Source: Chloroflexota bacterium
GTDB taxonomy: Bacteria; Chloroflexota; Dehalococcoidia; Bin125
DNA length: 9,543 nucleotides
Direction of reading: 5' to 3'
Assembly (NCBI GenBank): GCA_026707335.1
Contig: JAPOXB010000107.1
Coordinates: forward strand, 1 to 9,543
Made by a program: the position numbers and the translations under genes. The notes beneath the pieces are model-generated. The model saw only the letters and a program-made list of their open reading frames with translations. It did no database searches and was not told where the DNA came from. This document shows positions 7,820 through 9,543 of the stretch, piece after piece; the first letter of the stretch is position 1; the number at the start of each line of letters is the position of its first letter.

Positions 7820-8077
7820 ATGAGAACGACGCTGACCCTGGACGACGATCTCGCCGCCGTCTTGAAGGAACAGGCGCGACTGCTGGACAAGCCGTTCAAG
7901 CAGGTCGTCAACGACGCCCTGCGCCGGGGGATGGCCCCCGCCCCGCCGGAGGACCGGCCCCGCTTCCGGATCAGGCCGCATCACAGCGGCTTCGCCCCCG
8001 GGGTCGATCCTCTCCGCCTCAACCAACTCTACGACCAGCTCGAGGTGGAGGACTTCCTGCGAGAGGCCGGGGAGTGA
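7820..8077 (+). CDS. vapB: VapB-type ribbon-helix-helix antitoxin
   Basis: 85 aa. The N-terminus MRTTLTLDDDLAAVLKEQAR is the beta strand and first helix of a ribbon-helix-helix DNA-binding fold; residues 1-38 (to DALRRGM) cover that domain. The C-terminal part is Pro/His-rich (HHSGFAPG, 54-61) and ends in an acidic helix NQLYDQLEVEDFLREAGE, the kind of segment that wraps around and blocks the partner toxin. It should neutralise VapC and repress its own promoter at the palindrome just upstream. The stop overlaps the toxin start (GTGA). It follows a terminator behind tRNA-Glu, so it is an independent unit. The subfamily cannot be named with certainty. Confidence 0.85.
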   Translation: MRTTLTLDDDLAAVLKEQARLLDKPFKQVVNDALRRGMAPAPPEDRPRFRIRPHHSGFAPGVDPLRLNQLYDQLEVEDFLREAGE

Positions 8078-8499
8078 TCGTCCCGGACCTGAATCTACTC
8101 ATCTACGCCTACAACGACGGGGCGCAGCAGCACGCCCCAGCCCGGCGCTGGTGGGAGGATCTGCTGAACGGGACGGAGCGGGTCGGCATTCCCTGGGTCG
8201 TGACGACGGGCTTTGTGCGTCTCGTCACGCAGCGCGGCCTGCTCAGCCACCCCATGACGCTGCAGCAGTCCCTCGACTACCTCCAGGTGTGGTTCTCCTT
8301 CCCCCATGTCATGCCCTTGAACCCCGGCGTCGAGCATCTGACGCTGTATCGTGGCGCCCTCGTTGCCGCGCGGGTGGGTGGGAATTTCGCCACCGACGCG
8401 CACATCGCCGCCCTGGCGATCGAGTACCAGGCCGAGGTCCACTCCAACGACGCGGACTTCGCCCGCTTCCCCGGCCTCCGCTGGCGCAACCCCCTCTGA
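8074..8499 (+). CDS. vapC: VapC-type PIN-domain ribonuclease toxin
   Basis: 141 aa, one PIN domain. VapC toxins are Mg-dependent endoribonucleases, many of which cleave tRNA or 23S rRNA and stop translation. Acidic site residues seen are Asp5 (VPDLNLLIY), Asp108 (ATDAHIAALA) and Asp126/Asp128 (NDADFARF). The GLRWRNP ending and the GFVRLVT segment resemble the VapC subfamily expanded in mycobacteria (the TIGR00028 type, from memory). Where many PIN proteins have a catalytic Glu before F/L-x-R, this one has Gly46. The GTG start overlaps the vapB stop by 4 nt, and GAGG lies 7 nt upstream inside vapB, so the two are translationally coupled. The RNA target cannot be read from sequence. Confidence 0.88.
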   Translation: MIVPDLNLLIYAYNDGAQQHAPARRWWEDLLNGTERVGIPWVVTTGFVRLVTQRGLLSHPMTLQQSLDYLQVWFSFPHVMPLNPGVEHLTLYRGALVAARVGGNFATDAHIAALAIEYQAEVHSNDADFARFPGLRWRNPL

Positions 8500-8532
8500 T
8501 CCCGTCCGGCCGCGCCGACTTCCCGGCGGGCG

Positions 8533-8547
8533 TGCGACAATCCCGTT
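8533..8547 (+). promoter_or_regulatory. Possible extended -10 for a leaderless NuoEF-type transcript
   Basis: TGCGACAAT (8533-8541) is an extended -10 of the form TGn-GACAAT (4 of 6 for the hexamer), ending 6 nt before the ATG. No Shine-Dalgarno sequence lies at a normal distance; the nearest purine-rich stretch is about 17 nt away. The -35 region overlaps a small hairpin (8513-8528) after vapC and is not recognisable. Confidence 0.4.
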
Positions 8548-9543
8548 ATGACCGGCGGCTCACCCATCGACGGCCTCGACGATCGCCTCGCGCGGCTCCC
8601 GCGGGAGCGGAGCCAGGCGCTGCCCGCGCTGCATCTCCTGCACGACCTCGCGGGGTACTTGGCACCGGCGGGACTGGAGCGCATCGGGCGCTGGCTGCAC
8701 ATCCCCAATTCCGACCTCTACGCCGTCGCGACCTCCTATACGGAATTCCGCAGCGTCCCGGTGGAGCCGGGCGCGGTGGGCGTCTGTCTCGGGCTGAGCT
8801 GTCGCCTGGCAGGGGCCGACGCCCTGCTCGACGACCTGCGCGCCGCCGGCCGCCGCATCGAGGAGCGTGAGTGTCTGTTCGCCTGTGCGGTCGCGCCCGT
8901 CGTGGTGGCGGAGGCCCTGCGCGGCCGCGCGCGCGCCGCCCCCGCCCCGGCCGCCGACGCGGATCGCCGCGTTGACGGGCATCTCCCCGGCCGCCTGCGC
9001 GCAGCCGCGATGCCCTCCCCCTCCGAAACGCCGAGGCCGCGGCTGCACCTGCGCGGCGGGTCGATGGGCCGAGCGGCGGGCGCATCCCACGTGCTCGATG
9101 TCCTGCGCCGCGACCTGCCCGGCGTCGACGTCGTGGAGACGGGCGGCGACGGCGCGGCCTGGGCCGCGCCCGTGCTCGCGCTCCCGCCCGACGGCCGCCC
9201 CTGCCCGCCCGCCCTCCCTGTCGCCCCCGGCATGGCTGTCGACGCGGCGCGGGCGTTGCTCCGCGGCCAGCCGGGCGACCCCGCCCTGCGGGAGTTCTTC
9301 GGCGGCCAGACGCGGCGCTTGCTGGCCCGCGCCGGCCAGATCGACCCCGCCTCCCTGGACGAGGCGCGGGCCGCCGGCGCATACGTGGGCCTCGGTGCCG
9401 CCGCGGGGATGGCCCCCGAGGAGATCATCGGCGTCGTCGAGGCATCGGGCCTGCGGGGACGCGGGGGCGCCTACTTCCCCGTGCACCTGAAGTGGCGCGC
9501 CGCCCGCGACGCCGCCGCGCGCAACGGCGCCCCGATCCTCGTG
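8548..9543 (+). CDS. NuoE-NuoF fusion, NADH/NADP-linked diaphorase subunit (N-terminal 332 residues; runs off the right edge)
   Basis: The frame is open to the end. Residues about 10-125 are a NuoE-type thioredoxin-like [2Fe-2S] domain with the four ligands Cys80-x4-Cys85 (VCLGLSC) and Cys109-x3-Cys113 (ECLFACAVAPVV). Residues about 165-235 look like a second thioredoxin-like ferredoxin domain (RLHLRGGSMGRAAGA, then VETGGDGAAWAAP), but its cysteines are gone. From about 240 the NuoF flavoprotein begins (EFFGGQTRRLL, MAPEEIIGVVEASGL). The FMN loop reads GLRGRGGAYFPVHLKW (301-316) instead of the usual GRGGAGFPTGLKW. Such fusions occur as HoxF-like diaphorase subunits of NAD-linked hydrogenases and as FdsG/FdsB-type parts of formate dehydrogenases. 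The partner would be encoded beyond the window. NADH oxidation or NAD reduction is expected from the family; the altered residues make the exact activity uncertain. Confidence 0.85.
   Translation, partial: MTGGSPIDGLDDRLARLPRERSQALPALHLLHDLAGYLAPAGLERIGRWLHIPNSDLYAVATSYTEFRSVPVEPGAVGVCLGLSCRLAGADALLDDLRAAGRRIEERECLFACAVAPVVVAEALRGRARAAPAPAADADRRVDGHLPGRLRAAAMPSPSETPRPRLHLRGGSMGRAAGASHVLDVLRRDLPGVDVVETGGDGAAWAAPVLALPPDGRPCPPALPVAPGMAVDAARALLRGQPGDPALREFFGGQTRRLLARAGQIDPASLDEARAAGAYVGLGAAAGMAPEEIIGVVEASGLRGRGGAYFPVHLKWRAARDAAARNGAPILV

Noticed and set aside
7680..7820. tRNA-Glu 3' end as an integration (att) site for an element carrying vapBC
   Set aside because: No second copy of the tRNA 3' end and no integrase gene are seen within the window; only a terminator and the vapBC promoter follow.
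8513..8528. Hairpin CGCCG/CGGCG after vapC as a terminator
   Set aside because: Only 5 bp, no U-tract, and it lies in the presumed promoter region of the next gene; too weak to call.

Overview
The window comes from a GC-rich bacterium (G+C visibly well above 60%, strongly GC-biased third codon positions). Its phylum cannot be fixed from the sequence. The 23S rRNA gene is not preceded by a 16S gene, which is common in Chloroflexota and Deinococcota. The 23S region where Actinobacteria carry an insert of about 100 nt is only slightly longer than in E. coli. I therefore lean to a Chloroflexota-like organism, without certainty.

Left arm, minus strand (1-4200). Read in the direction of transcription, it holds a sulfite-oxidase-fold molybdopterin protein (GTG start, good ribosome binding site), then 25 nt later a protein with two Lrp/AsnC-type halves that resembles a fused siroheme decarboxylase (AhbA-AhbB / NirDL type). 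A strong GC palindrome follows. Next come a promoter (TTGACA, 17 nt, TAGATT) and a leader of about 257 nt with two nested hairpins and a spacer-like motif, and then the 5' two thirds of a 23S rRNA gene that runs off the left edge.

Right arm, plus strand (4324-9543). A housekeeping run lspA - rluD-like - gltX is followed by tRNA-Gln(CUG) and tRNA-Glu(CUC), closed by a clear intrinsic terminator. LspA and the RluA-family pseudouridine synthase genes overlap by one base. GluRS sits beside the tRNA it charges and beside the tRNA-Gln it might mischarge if it is non-discriminating.

After the terminator lies a compact type II toxin-antitoxin operon (ribbon-helix-helix VapB, PIN-domain VapC; 4-nt GTGA overlap). 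Its promoter carries a perfect 16-bp palindrome across the -10 box and is placed so that transcription should start at the ATG itself.

The window ends inside a NuoE-NuoF fusion, the diaphorase subunit type of NAD-linked hydrogenases, formate dehydrogenases or complex I. Its first [2Fe-2S] domain is intact, while a second thioredoxin-like domain has lost all its cysteines.

No CRISPR array, insertion sequence or phage gene is visible. The most unusual points are the unlinked 23S unit with its own promoter, the AhbAB-like/sulfite-oxidase-like pair, the repeated leaderless promoter geometry, the gltX-tRNA-Gln-tRNA-Glu cluster, and the altered NuoEF-type protein.
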